From: VAZQ01 sp963739385
Lineage (GTDB): Bacteria; Pseudomonadota; Alphaproteobacteria; Rhizobiales; Xanthobacteraceae
DNA length: 64,000 bases
Direction of reading: 5' to 3'
NCBI GenBank assembly: GCA_963739385.1
Contig: CAVUAI010000029.1
Coordinates: 1 to 64,000 of the forward strand
A program made the translations under genes and the position numbers. The stretch's first letter is position 1; every line of letters starts with the position of its first letter. A model generated the notes under the pieces. It saw only the letters and a list, made by a program, of their open reading frames with translations, did no database searches and was not told where the DNA came from. Shown piece after piece: positions 1 through 8,545 of the stretch.

Positions 1-2
1 AG

Positions 3-242
3 ATCGTTGACCCGGCGGTGGGGCAGCTTTCCGCAGAGGCACAGGCGGCGTTCGTCAAGGGGATTGCCGCCGCGCTCGACAAGGAAGGCATCGCCCATGA
101 CATCGATGCCTATCGTGACGCACCTGCCGGCCTGCGCATCTGGTGCGGCTCGACCGTCGAGCGCGCCGACGTCGAGGCGCTCACGCTCTGGCTCGACTGG
201 GCCTTCGCCAGGAGCAAGGAGGCGCTGCGTAAGGCGGCGTAA
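3..242 (+). CDS. serC: Phosphoserine aminotransferase, C-terminal end (partial)
   Basis: Last 79 residues of a gene that begins before the window. SerC converts 3-phosphohydroxypyruvate and glutamate to phosphoserine and 2-oxoglutarate in cytosolic serine synthesis. The visible part is the small C-terminal domain, with the family-like stretch GLRIWCGSTVE followed by an amphipathic helix. The PLP-lysine region lies outside the window. The next gene on the same strand is serA, the preceding step of the pathway, 148 bases downstream, which strongly supports the call. Confidence 0.88.
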   Translation: MVDPAVGQLSAEAQAAFVKGIAAALDKEGIAHDIDAYRDAPAGLRIWCGSTVERADVEALTLWLDWAFARSKEALRKAA

Positions 243-351
243 CCCTGCGTCGTTGCCGGCAATCCATCCATTCGTGACGCAAGGCGAAGGGATGCGCGGG
301 TCGGCTCCGCGCACGGCACAAGCAAACAGCGCGTAAGGTTCTTCCCCATGT

Positions 352-356
352 CCCCC
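352..356 (+). other. Apparent +1 frameshift in C5 run at the serA start
   Basis: Five C residues follow the ATG at 348. With four, the ATG would read straight into the serA frame and give the conserved SerA amino terminus. As written, the ATG frame diverges from serA. A homopolymer miscount is the simplest explanation. Confidence 0.7.
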
Positions 357-390
357 AAAGCTCATCTCCGATGCGCTTTCCCCCGCCGCC

Positions 391-1932
391 GTGCAAATTT
401 TCAAGGATCGCGGCGTCGAGGTCGATTTCCAGCCGAAGCTCGGCGGCGACAAGGAGAAACTTGCCGACCTCGTCGGGAGTTTCGACGGCCTCGCCATCCG
501 CTCGGCCACCAAGGTCACCCCCAAGATCCTGGACAAGGCGAAGAACCTGAAGGTGATCGGGCGCGCCGGTATCGGCGTCGACAACGTCGATATCCCCGCG
601 GCGACCGCCAAGGGCATCATCGTGATGAACACGCCGTTCGGCAATTCGATCACGACGGCCGAGCACGCGATCACCCTCATGCTGGCGCTCGCCCGGCAAA
701 TCCCGCAGGCGGACGCCTCCACGCAAGCGGGCAAGTGGGAGAAGAACCGCTTCATGGGGGTCGAGATCACCAGCAAGACGCTCGGCGTCATCGGGTGCGG
801 AAATATCGGCTCGATCGTGGCAAATCGTGCGATCGGACTGAAAATGAAGGTGATCGCCTATGATCCCTTCCTGTCGCCCGAGCGCGCCATGGAGCTCGGC
901 GTGGAAAAGGTCGATCTGGCCGAGCTGATCAGGCGCGCCGATTTCGTTACGCTGCACACGCCGTTGACGGACAAGACGAAGAGCATCATCGACGCCCGTT
1001 CAATCGCGGCGATGAAGAAAGGCGTGCGCATCATCAACTGTGCGCGCGGCGGCCTGGTCGACGAGGACGCGCTACGTGCGGCACTCGATAGCGGCGACGT
1101 CGCCGGCGCCGCCTTCGACGTGTTTACCGAAGAGCCCGCGACCAAGAATCCGCTGTTTGGCCATCCGAACGTCGTGTGCACGCCGCATCTCGGCGCCGCC
1201 ACCAGCGAGGCGCAGGAGAATGTCGCGCTGCAGATCGCCGAGCAGATGGCGGACTATCTCCTGCGCGGCGCGATCGCGAACGCCGTCAACTTTCCATCGA
1301 TCACGGCGGAGGAGGCGCCGCGGCTGCGGCCGTTCATCGAGCTGGCGGAAAAGCTCGGTTCGTTCGCCGGCCAGCTGACCGAGACCGGCCTTCACAAGGT
1401 CCGCCTTTCCTACGAAGGCGGAGTGGCCGGCATGAATACCAAGGCGCTGACTTCGGCCGCCGTCGCCGGCCTGTTGCGCCCGATGCTGCAGGAAGTCAAC
1501 GTCGTGTCCGCGCCGATCGTGGCCAAGGACCGCGGCATCGTCATCGAGGAGACGACGCGCGCGGCGGCGGGCGACTACGAAAGTCTGATCACGGTAACGG
1601 TCGTCACCGAGCGGCAGACGCGTTCGGTCTCCGGCACCGTCTTTGCCGACGGGCGGCCACGCATCGTCAATATCAAGGGCATCCGCATGGATGCGGAATT
1701 CGGCTCGTCCATGATCTACATTACCAATCTGGACAAGCCCGGCTTCATCGGCCGCTTCTCGTCCACGCTGGGTGATGCCGGCATCAACATCGCTACCTTC
1801 CACGTCGGCCGCGACGCGCCCGGGGGCAATGCCATTGCGCTGATCGAGATCGACGGCGAATTGCCGCCGCATGTGCTCGCGGCGGTGCGTGCGTTGCCGC
1901 AGGTGCAGCAGGCGCGGCCGTTGAAGTTTTGA
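391..1932 (+). CDS. serA: D-3-phosphoglycerate dehydrogenase (5' end frameshifted)
   Basis: Oxidises 3-phosphoglycerate to 3-phosphohydroxypyruvate with NAD, first step of serine synthesis. The open frame gives 513 residues: catalytic and Rossmann domains with GVIGCGNIGSIVA near 131, arginine motif NCARGG near 216, catalytic histidine in TPHLGAAT near 264, an intervening domain, and a C-terminal ACT domain from about 440. The GTG at 391 is the only canonical in-frame start after a stop at 334, but it removes the first beta strand. The upstream in-frame bases still encode PKLISDALSPAA, and an ATG at 348 lies one base out of frame. Losing one C from the C5 run at 352-356 would restore M-S-P-K and 527 residues. 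Either that run holds a sequence error or the gene is really damaged. Function call is certain; the true start is not. Confidence 0.95.
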   Translation: MQIFKDRGVEVDFQPKLGGDKEKLADLVGSFDGLAIRSATKVTPKILDKAKNLKVIGRAGIGVDNVDIPAATAKGIIVMNTPFGNSITTAEHAITLMLALARQIPQADASTQAGKWEKNRFMGVEITSKTLGVIGCGNIGSIVANRAIGLKMKVIAYDPFLSPERAMELGVEKVDLAELIRRADFVTLHTPLTDKTKSIIDARSIAAMKKGVRIINCARGGLVDEDALRAALDSGDVAGAAFDVFTEEPATKNPLFGHPNVVCTPHLGAATSEAQENVALQIAEQMADYLLRGAIANAVNFPSITAEEAPRLRPFIELAEKLGSFAGQLTETGLHKVRLSYEGGVAGMNTKALTSAAVAGLLRPMLQEVNVVSAPIVAKDRGIVIEETTRAAAGDYESLITVTVVTERQTRSVSGTVFADGRPRIVNIKGIRMDAEFGSSMIYITNLDKPGFIGRFSSTLGDAGINIATFHVGRDAPGGNAIALIEIDGELPPHVLAAVRALPQVQQARPLKF

Positions 1933-1933
1933 G

Positions 1934-1984
1934 CCTGGAGCGGTTTCAGGTTTCCCGCAATCGGAAACCGCTCCAGGTGTTTTG
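1934..1984 (+). terminator. Rho-independent terminator after serA
   Basis: A perfect 14-bp inverted repeat (CCTGGAGCGGTTTC at 1934-1947, complement at 1964-1977) closes a 16-base loop. It is followed by TGTTTTG and starts right after the serA stop. The stem without the U-run could also act on the opposite strand, downstream of the small gene at 2074-2241. Confidence 0.75.
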
Positions 1985-2073
1985 GGGGAGCCGCATGGCC
2001 CCGGCTCGAGACCCGTATCCGATCGGTCCGGAGATGCCGGCAGACATGCGTCTTAACCGCCGCGAGCCGCCAA

Positions 2074-2241
2074 CTACTGGACGGCTTCCCGTGCGCCGTT
2101 GATCGTCCGTTCCTTCGCCGCCTGCGCGGCAGCCACTTCCAGAAGATAGGCCAGGTCGTCCAACTCGACCTTGCGGCACATTCTGCAAAGCTCCTTGGTC
2201 ATTGTCGCGGCGTAGTGGGCAACCTGTATCCTGTTTTCCAT
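2074..2241 (-). CDS. Small hypothetical protein, 55 aa, with CxxC
   Basis: The start is an ATG preceded by a strong GGAGGG site. The product begins MENRIQVAHYAAT, carries a C-R-M-C pair near residue 20 and then a predicted amphipathic helix rich in Leu and Ala. It has no signal peptide or membrane segment. It stands alone on the minus strand between serA and purA. The ribosome site, the clean helical pattern and the position in a conserved housekeeping block support a real gene. No function is recognised; a metal-binding or redox role for the cysteine pair is only a guess. Confidence 0.6.
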   Translation of the reverse strand: MENRIQVAHYAATMTKELCRMCRKVELDDLAYLLEVAAAQAAKERTINGAREAVQ

Positions 2242-2736
2242 GAGACCCTCCGAGATCACCGACGCTGCAACGATACGGAGCGAGCCCGATCCGCAAATGT
2301 GAAGTAGGTTACACAGAGCCTCGATTCTTTCGACGCAGCCGGGTTTTCTGCGACCTGCTAGGCGTGACGCCGCGTCGTACGCACACCCCTGCGTGCATCG
2401 CGTGACGTGCATCCCGTCGGCGCGCCGCGGGCACGTGACGGCGTGCCGCCGACGGCCACCGATTGCAATTGAGTAACGCCGCCCGCCGCGATGTTGCCGC
2501 GAGATTGCCTTGGAGAGAGCGGAATGATCCGGTGTGGTTATTGGGGGCGCGACGGCAAGGGGCAAAATAAGGCCCGTAAAATCAGCTGGTTGGTTATGGA
2601 CGGGTGCTCCTGTCCAGGCCGTGTTGCCTTGCTTGCACGGGCATGATCGCTTATCCCGTAGAAGGCCGAATGCCGGGCAAGCCATTGTTGCCGCGAGGCT
2701 ATCCCGGGCGTCGGCCATGTGGAGGAAAGGCACCGC
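2242..2736. other. Intergenic region upstream of purA
   Basis: No convincing gene. It must hold the divergent promoters for the 55-residue gene (minus) and purA (plus). Long antisense reading frames here are by-products of high GC. No riboswitch or tRNA fold was recognised. Confidence 0.5.
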
Positions 2737-4029
2737 ATGGCCAATGTGGTCGTGGTTGGCTCCCAGTGGGGGGACGAGGGGAAGGGAAAAATCGTCGACT
2801 GGCTGTCCGAGCAAGCCGACATCGTCGTTCGCTTCCAGGGTGGACATAATGCAGGTCACACGCTCGTCGTTGACGGGGTCACCTACAAGCTCTCGCTTCT
2901 GCCGTCGGGCGTGGTGCGGCCCGGGAAACTGTCCGTGATCGGCAACGGCGTCGTCATCGATCCGCACGCGCTCCTCGAAGAGATCGACCGGCTCGAGGGG
3001 CAGGGGATCAGCGTCACGCCGCAGAACCTGCGTATTGCCGAGAACGCCACGCTGATCCTGCCGCTGCACCGCGAGCTCGACACCATTCGCGAATCCTCGA
3101 ACCTGCTGACGCGCGTCGGTACAACCCGGCGCGGCATCGGCCCGGCCTACGAAGACAAGGTGGGCCGGCGCGCCATCCGGGTCATGGACCTCGCCGACCC
3201 GTTGGCGCTGGGGCGCAAGATCGAGCGGCTGCTGGCCCATCACAATGCGCTGCGGCGCGGGCTCGGGCTCGCGGATGTCGGCGTCGACACTGTGCGTGAG
3301 CAACTCGAGAGCGTGGCGCCGCGGGTGCTGCCTTACATGGATTCGGTGTGGTCCCTGCTCGACCGCAAGCGGCGCGAGGGCAAGCGGATCCTGTTCGAGG
3401 GCGCGCAGGGCGCGCTGCTTGACATCGATCATGGCACCTATCCGTTCGTGACCTCGTCCAACACGGTGGCTGCCCAGGCTGCGACCGGCTCCGGCTTGGG
3501 GCCTGCGGCGATTGGCTACGTGCTCGGCATCTGCAAGGCCTATACGACCCGGGTGGGCGAGGGGCCGTTCCCGACCGAGCAGGCGAACGAAACCGGACGC
3601 CTGCTCGGGCAGCGCGGGCGCGAATTCGGCACCGTGACCGGCCGGCCGCGGCGCTGCGGATGGTTTGATGCGGTGCTCGTACGCCAGACGGTCCGCACCA
3701 GCGGCATGAACGGTCTGGCGCTGACCAAGCTCGACATCCTGGACGGTTTGACGGAACTTAAGGTTTGTGTGGGATACCGTCTCAACGGGCGCGAAATCGA
3801 CTACCTTCCGGCGAGCGAGCATGCCCAGGCGGAGGTGGAGCCGATCTACGAAGCGGTCGAGGGCTGGCAGGCCGAAACCGCGCGGGCGCGGTCATGGGCG
3901 GAGCTGCCGGCGCAGGCCATCAAATACGTGCGCCGCATCGAGGAACTGGTCGGGTGCCCGGTCGCCCTGCTGTCGACCAGCCCTGAGCGCGAGGACACCA
4001 TCCTGATGAAGAACCCGTTCGAAAACTGA
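2737..4029 (+). CDS. purA: Adenylosuccinate synthetase
   Basis: Joins IMP and aspartate using GTP, the first committed step from IMP to AMP in the cytosol. 430 residues, normal for the family. The glycine-rich GDEGKGK loop lies near residues 12-18, HNAGHT near 40-45, and the conserved GTTRRGIGPAYEDK segment near 130. The switch/base-binding region TGRPRRCGWFD and the late TKLDILDG (guanine specificity) are present. The ATG at 2737 is chosen over a GTG at 2719 because AGGAAAGG sits just ahead of it and the product then starts MANVVVVG like the family. Confidence 0.98.
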   Translation: MANVVVVGSQWGDEGKGKIVDWLSEQADIVVRFQGGHNAGHTLVVDGVTYKLSLLPSGVVRPGKLSVIGNGVVIDPHALLEEIDRLEGQGISVTPQNLRIAENATLILPLHRELDTIRESSNLLTRVGTTRRGIGPAYEDKVGRRAIRVMDLADPLALGRKIERLLAHHNALRRGLGLADVGVDTVREQLESVAPRVLPYMDSVWSLLDRKRREGKRILFEGAQGALLDIDHGTYPFVTSSNTVAAQAATGSGLGPAAIGYVLGICKAYTTRVGEGPFPTEQANETGRLLGQRGREFGTVTGRPRRCGWFDAVLVRQTVRTSGMNGLALTKLDILDGLTELKVCVGYRLNGREIDYLPASEHAQAEVEPIYEAVEGWQAETARARSWAELPAQAIKYVRRIEELVGCPVALLSTSPEREDTILMKNPFEN

Positions 4030-4071
4030 ATTCAGCGGAATTCCCCGCAGGCAACGAGCAAGCTCAATCCG

Positions 4072-5073
4072 ATGGCCGACTATTATCCGCTCATTTCCCG
4101 CGCCGTCGCCGGTCTTGAAAAGAACAGCGGCGAGAACCGCCGCGCGCTGTACGAACGCGCGCGGGCCGCGTTGCTGGCCCAGTTGCGTGGAGTGACGCCG
4201 GCACTCGACGAATTGGACATCACCCGCGAGCGTCTGGCGCTCGAAGAGTTGATCCGCAAGGTGGAGGCGGAATCCGCGCGGCAATTTGTCGAGGCGTCGC
4301 GACAGTCGCCCGCGGCGAGAATTCGCGCGGCGGCAGCCCGCACCGCGGAGGCCCGCGGCCGGGACGAGCCGCCAGCATCCAAAACTCCACCGCCGGAACC
4401 TGCGCCGGCCGAGCCGCGTCAAAGGAAGGACCCGGAACCGTCCGCCCTGCCTCCGCGGCGCTACGTCAATCCGCCCCCACCGGCGCCGCCGGCACAAGAC
4501 GTGCCGCGGGTCGCGCCGCAAGAGTTCGCCCGCAGACCCTGGGAGCCGTCGCCATCGCCGCCGACCATGCCCGAACCGTGGGAGTCGGACGACGTCGGCG
4601 AGCAACCTTCGCCGGCGGAGCCGAGCGCGGCAGCGCCGGTGTCGGAGCCACGCAGCCTGTTGCGTCGCCTTGCCGGCGACCGGATCTTCCGGTCGGACGC
4701 CGGCCGCAAGGAGGCGCGCGACGACGTCGTCTCGGAAAAGCACGAGGCCGACGCGGTGCCGGCGCGGGCGGAAAGACCGGCAGCCGAGCCCTCGGATCGC
4801 GAGCGACTGCTGCGCCCGATCGACCGGCGCGCGCTCGAGCGCCCCGGGCCTCTCATGTTCGACCAGCAGGCGCCGCAGGAGCGCATGTTCGAGCCGCAGG
4901 CGCCGCACGAGCCGCAAGAGCCGATGTTCGAGCCGCGCGTGCCGCAGCAGCCGGAGGAGCGCGGGTTCGAGCCGCAGGCGCTACGCGAAGCCCCTCCGCA
5001 CCAGGACTTCTCCGAGCCGCCGCCCGAATTCGTCGTACAGCTTCGACGATGCGCACCCCGCTCCCCCCTATGA
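4072..5073 (+). CDS. Conserved membrane protein, N-terminal part (frameshifted gene)
   Basis: First 333 residues of what looks like one gene running to 5935. It opens with a helical domain of about 75 residues (MADYYPLISRAVAGLEKNSG), common to a family seen beside purA and rpoH in Bradyrhizobium relatives (from memory). A long Pro/Glu-rich linker follows, with tandem copies of a FEPQAP-type unit at about 4855-4990. The frame then ends in an unrelated tail (LRRCAPRSPL) because of a one-base shift at about 5035-5060. The codons lost from this frame continue in the neighbouring frame as SFDDAHPAPPYERR. Function unknown; probably cytoplasmic domain of a single-pass inner membrane protein. Confidence 0.7.
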   Translation: MADYYPLISRAVAGLEKNSGENRRALYERARAALLAQLRGVTPALDELDITRERLALEELIRKVEAESARQFVEASRQSPAARIRAAAARTAEARGRDEPPASKTPPPEPAPAEPRQRKDPEPSALPPRRYVNPPPPAPPAQDVPRVAPQEFARRPWEPSPSPPTMPEPWESDDVGEQPSPAEPSAAAPVSEPRSLLRRLAGDRIFRSDAGRKEARDDVVSEKHEADAVPARAERPAAEPSDRERLLRPIDRRALERPGPLMFDQQAPQERMFEPQAPHEPQEPMFEPRVPQQPEERGFEPQALREAPPHQDFSEPPPEFVVQLRRCAPRSPL

Positions 5074-5134
5074 GCGCCGCGGCCCACCCCCGATCGAGGA
5101 CGAGTTTGCGTACGAGGAGGCCGACCACGATGAG

Positions 5135-5935
5135 GTGGCACCGCGCCGCTCCTTTCGCGACCTGATCAAGGGGCTCGCCGTCGCCGTTGTCATCATCGGC
5201 ATCGGCGGCCTGTTGCTATGGCAATGGCCCAATCTGGTCGGGATCTATCGCTCGTTCCGCGCGCCCGCCGTCGAGACTGCCCGCGACCAACCGCCTCCGG
5301 CGGCAACGACGCGTCCGAAGATCGCCGACCGGATCGAGCCTGGCACCCAGCAGGCTCCGGCCACCACGGCGCCCGCACCCGGCGTCGAAGCCCCGGCGGC
5401 ACAGAAGGTGGTGCTGTACGAAGAGGATCCCGCCGACCCGAACGGCAAGCGTTTCGTCGGCTCCGCGATCTGGCGGACCGAGACGGTGACGCCGGGACCC
5501 GGACAACCGCCGGAACTGGCCATCCGCGCCGACGTCGAGGTGCCCGAGCGCAAGCTGGCCATGACCTGGTCGCTCCGCCGTAACACCGACAAGGGACTGC
5601 CGGCGACCCACACGGTGGAGATCATGTTCAAGTTGCCGGCGGACTTTCCGTCGGGCGGGATCTCCAACGTCCCGGGCATCCTGATGAAGCAGGCCGAGCA
5701 GACCCGCGGCGTTCCGCTGGCGGGGCTCGCGGTCAAGGTGACGCCCGCCTTCTACCTGATCGGCCTCTCCAACATGGATGCCGACAAGGACCGCAATCTT
5801 CAATTGCTCAAGGAACGGGCCTGGTTCGACATCCCCGTCGTCTACAACAACAATCGGCGCGCCATTCTTGCGCTGGAAAAAGGCTCGCCCGGGGAGCGCG
5901 TATTTGCCGACGCCTTCAAGGCCTGGAAGCAATAG
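5135..5935 (+). CDS. Conserved membrane protein, C-terminal part (frameshifted gene)
   Basis: Continuation of the gene starting at 4072, shifted by one base. The frame is open from before the break; the GTG at 5135 is only the first usable start after it. It encodes a short basic stretch, one transmembrane segment (LAVAVVIIGIGGLLLWQW), a linker, then a roughly 180-residue extracytoplasmic domain. That domain contains VVLYEEDP, SAIWRTETVTPGPGQPPE and WSLRRNTD, and ends near EKGSPGERVFADAF. This domain is well conserved in Bradyrhizobium-type proteins as I recall them, which argues that the gene was functional recently. Removing one base near 5040 joins the halves as P-E-F-V-Y-S-F-D-D. No enzymatic motif is recognised. 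Confidence 0.7.
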   Translation: MAPRRSFRDLIKGLAVAVVIIGIGGLLLWQWPNLVGIYRSFRAPAVETARDQPPPAATTRPKIADRIEPGTQQAPATTAPAPGVEAPAAQKVVLYEEDPADPNGKRFVGSAIWRTETVTPGPGQPPELAIRADVEVPERKLAMTWSLRRNTDKGLPATHTVEIMFKLPADFPSGGISNVPGILMKQAEQTRGVPLAGLAVKVTPAFYLIGLSNMDADKDRNLQLLKERAWFDIPVVYNNNRRAILALEKGSPGERVFADAFKAWKQ

Positions 5936-5952
5936 GTTCTTGAGCGAAGTCG

Positions 5953-5989
5953 CGAAAAGGCACGGGGGGAAAACCCGCCGTGCCCTTTT
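5953..5989. terminator. Terminator between convergent genes
   Basis: GGCACGG (5959-5965) pairs with CCGTGCC (5978-5984), flanked by AAAA on one side and TTTT on the other. It can therefore end transcripts from both the membrane protein gene and rpoH, which converge here. Confidence 0.65.
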
Positions 5990-5998
5990 CCAGCCGGA

Positions 5999-6907
5999 TC
6001 AGTGGGCCTGAAGCGCCGGCGCCGCCGGGCGGCTTTCCATCGCCGCGACGCGGCTCTTGACCGCCCGCTGCACCTTTTCGAAGGCGCGCACCTCGATCTG
6101 CCGCACGCGCTCACGTGACACGCCAAACTCGGCCGCCAGATCCTCCAGCGTGATCGGGTCGTCGGCCAGCCGCCGCGCCTCGAAGATGCGCCGCTCGCGG
6201 TCGTTGAGCACCGAGAGCGCGTCGCCCAGCGCCTTCCTGCGGTTGTCGGATTCTTCACTCTCCGCCAGCCGCGTTTCCTGGTCGTTGACGTCGTCGACCA
6301 GCCAGTCCTGCCATTCGCCGGAATCGCCGTCCTCGCGGATCGGCGCGTTGAGCGATACGTCGCCGCCCAGACGCCGGTTCATGTCGACCACGTCCTGTTC
6401 GGAAACGCCCAGCCGCTTGGCGATGAGCTTGACCTGATCGGGCCGCAGATCGCCTTCCTCCAGCGCGGAAATCTTGCTCTTCGCCTTGCGCAGGTTGAAG
6501 AACAGCTTCTTTTGATTGGCGGTGGTGCCCATCTTCACCAGCGACCACGAGCGCAGGATGTATTCCTGGATCGCCGCCTTGATCCACCACATGGCATAGG
6601 TGGCGAGACGGAAGCCCTTTTCGGGCTCGAATCGCTTGACCGCCTGCATCAGGCCGACATTGCCCTCGGAGATCACCTCGGAGATCGGCAGCCCATAGCC
6701 GCGGTAGCCCATGGCGATCTTGGCGACCAGGCGCAGGTGGCTGGTGACGAGCTTGTGGGCTGCGTCGCGGTCGCCGTGCTCGCGCCAACGCTTCGCCAGC
6801 ATGTATTCATCCTGCGGTTCCAGCATTGGAAACCGCCGGATTTCCTCAAGATAACGGGTCAGGCCGGATTCGGCCGTCAGAATCGGCAAAGCCGCAGTTC
6901 GGGCCAT
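5999..6907 (-). CDS. rpoH: RNA polymerase heat-shock sigma factor (sigma-32)
   Basis: 302 residues. Sigma region 1.2 lies near the N-terminus (GLTRYLEEIRRFPML), region 2 holds the highly conserved YAMWWIKAAIQEYIL, and the C-terminal region 4 helix-turn-helix contains LEDLAAEFGVSRERVRQIE. An RpoH-type segment follows region 2 (WSLVKMGTTANQKKLFFNLR), which separates it from RpoD. The start ATG at 6907 has GGAGG ahead of it. RpoH directs core polymerase to heat-shock promoters; alphaproteobacteria often have more than one copy, so this may be one paralogue. It is transcribed on its own. Confidence 0.96.
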   Translation of the reverse strand: MARTAALPILTAESGLTRYLEEIRRFPMLEPQDEYMLAKRWREHGDRDAAHKLVTSHLRLVAKIAMGYRGYGLPISEVISEGNVGLMQAVKRFEPEKGFRLATYAMWWIKAAIQEYILRSWSLVKMGTTANQKKLFFNLRKAKSKISALEEGDLRPDQVKLIAKRLGVSEQDVVDMNRRLGGDVSLNAPIREDGDSGEWQDWLVDDVNDQETRLAESEESDNRRKALGDALSVLNDRERRIFEARRLADDPITLEDLAAEFGVSRERVRQIEVRAFEKVQRAVKSRVAAMESRPAAPALQAH

Positions 6908-7121
6908 AGCAGCGCCCTCCAAAGTTTGCCCCCGGCGGACCGGCAGGCAGTGCACACCACCGCTCCCCGAGCCGGCGATGCCATTTTGCTGCAACTGCGA
7001 AGTCTTGATCGCAGCCGCAACATTACAGGACAAGCGGGGGCGAAAGGAAGTGAACTCGGCGTCACGTCGCCGTGACCCCTCTGTGTACGCCTAAGCCCAT
7101 GTGTAGCCTGATCTTTTGCGT

Positions 7122-8135
7122 TCAGGCCGACGTGCCCTGTGCACCGAGGCTGTGACGTAAACGAGAGAGATCGTCCGGCAGTTCCGATCGGAACTCCAGA
7201 TTGTCACCGTGCGATGGATATTCGATACCCAATAAATAGGCATGCAAAGCCTGTCTGCCAAGGGCCGCGAGTGCGACTTGCGCGTCGGGAGCCAGCTGAT
7301 TCGCCTTGGTCTTGAAGCCGGGGCCATAGACTTCGTCGCCCAGCAGCGGATGCCCGATCGAGGCGAGGTGGACCCGAATCTGGTGGGTGCGGCCGGTCTC
7401 GAGCCGGCAGGCCAGGAGGCTCGCGACCGGGGCGCCATCGGCGCCGGCGTAGCGCTCCAGCACCTCAAAGTGGGTGACCGCTTCCCGGCCGCCCTGCCGC
7501 ACCGCCATCTTGTCGCGGGTGCGGGGATGCCGGTCGATCGGCCTGTCGATGGTGCCGCGCGGCCGGTCCGGAACCCCCCAGACGAACGCGAGGTAGCCGC
7601 GGCGGAGCGGCCCGGTGCGGCCATGGTCGGCGAACTGCCGGCTGAGCGCGCGGTGCGCCCGGTCGGTCTTCGCCGCCACCATCAGGCCGCTGGTATTCTT
7701 GTCGAGCCGATGCACGATGCCGGGGCGCCTGACGCCACCCACCCCGGACAGGCTGTCGCCGCAATGGGCGATGAGCGCGTTGACCAGCGTGCCCGTCCAG
7801 TTGCCGGCGGCGGGATGGACGACGAGGCCGGCCGGCTTGTCGATGACGATGATCTCGTCATCCTCGAACACGACCACGAGCGGAATAGGCTCGGGACCGA
7901 CCCCGACCGGGTCCGGCGGGGGGACTTCGACCCTGATGGTTCCGCCGGCGTTGACGCGATGGCCGGGATCGCGGATCGTGGCGCCGTCGACCGCGACGCG
8001 ACCCGCCAGGATCAGCGCCTTGTGGCGCGAGCGCGACAGATCGGCCACGCGCGCAGCCAGCACGCGGTCGAGCCGCTCGCCGGCCTCCTCGGCGGCGACC
8101 ACCAGTTTCTCGCTGCGCTCCTGCGTCGAGGCCAT
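7122..8135 (-). CDS. rluD: RluA/RluD-family 23S rRNA pseudouridine synthase
   Basis: 337 residues: an S4 RNA-binding domain (about 15-80) followed by the pseudouridine synthase fold. It contains IDKPAGLVVHPAAGNWTGT, the catalytic aspartate in HRLDKNTSGL, and the RTHQIRVHLASIGHPLLGD motif. It isomerises uridines in large-subunit rRNA; the size and S4 domain favour RluD over RluC or RluA, but the exact target base cannot be read from sequence. Its start codon overlaps that of the divergent gene at 8134, the two ATGs sharing the palindrome CATG. Ribosome sites for each therefore lie inside the other's reading frame region. Confidence 0.9.
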   Translation of the reverse strand: MASTQERSEKLVVAAEEAGERLDRVLAARVADLSRSRHKALILAGRVAVDGATIRDPGHRVNAGGTIRVEVPPPDPVGVGPEPIPLVVVFEDDEIIVIDKPAGLVVHPAAGNWTGTLVNALIAHCGDSLSGVGGVRRPGIVHRLDKNTSGLMVAAKTDRAHRALSRQFADHGRTGPLRRGYLAFVWGVPDRPRGTIDRPIDRHPRTRDKMAVRQGGREAVTHFEVLERYAGADGAPVASLLACRLETGRTHQIRVHLASIGHPLLGDEVYGPGFKTKANQLAPDAQVALAALGRQALHAYLLGIEYPSHGDNLEFRSELPDDLSRLRHSLGAQGTSA

Positions 8136-8475
8136 GAGCAATCCATCGGCGGACGATGACCAGCCACTCGATCCCGCGGCCGCGCGCATGGTCGCGAAGG
8201 TGCGATGGCTGATGCTGATCTCCGGCGTCACCACCTTGGTGGCGATCGCCGCGGTGATCGGGGTCATCGGCTATCGCCTTTTCAAGGCCGAGGGAAGCGC
8301 GGGTGTGCCCGACGTCACCGCGCTGCTGCCGAAAGGGGCGCGCATCGTCGCAACCGCGGTGGCCGAGGACCGCATCGTGGTGACCGTCGATGCCGGCGGG
8401 ACGGTGGAGATCCGCACCTTCGATGCGCGCACGCTCAAGCCGGTCGGTCGGCTCCGCTTCGCGACCGAGCCGTGA
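8134..8475 (+). CDS. Small single-pass membrane protein (DUF6476-like)
   Basis: 113 residues: a short cytoplasmic part, one transmembrane helix at about 25-47 (LMLISGVTTLVAIAAVIGVI), and an external domain with DVTALLPKGARI and EIRTFDARTLKPVGRL. The pattern matches a small family that I recall being placed beside rluD in many alphaproteobacteria (DUF6476, from memory). It is divergent from rluD with overlapping start codons. Function unknown. Confidence 0.8.
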   Translation: MSNPSADDDQPLDPAAARMVAKVRWLMLISGVTTLVAIAAVIGVIGYRLFKAEGSAGVPDVTALLPKGARIVATAVAEDRIVVTVDAGGTVEIRTFDARTLKPVGRLRFATEP

Positions 8476-8490
8476 CCAGCGCACATGTTA

Positions 8491-8521
8491 AACGGCGCCC
8501 CGCATTCGCGGGGTCGCCGTT
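8491..8521. terminator. Hairpin terminator between convergent genes
   Basis: AACGGCG-CCCCGC (8491-8503) pairs with GCGGGG-T-CGCCGTT (8508-8521) around an ATTC loop, with a single bulged T. It lies between the stops of the DUF6476-like and DUF892 genes. There is no long U-run. Confidence 0.55.
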
Positions 8522-8545
8522 GGCTTCGCTGCCACGACTCCCGGC

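Noticed and set aside
2242..3822. Long minus-strand reading frame antisense to purA
   Set aside because: It runs opposite a well-identified gene and its residues are Arg/Ala/Pro shadow composition. Only its last 55 codons (2074-2241) have their own ribosome site and are kept.
4855..4990. Short tandem repeats as a possible CRISPR array
   Set aside because: They encode FEPQAP-type protein repeats in frame within a Pro-rich linker and have no uniform spacers.
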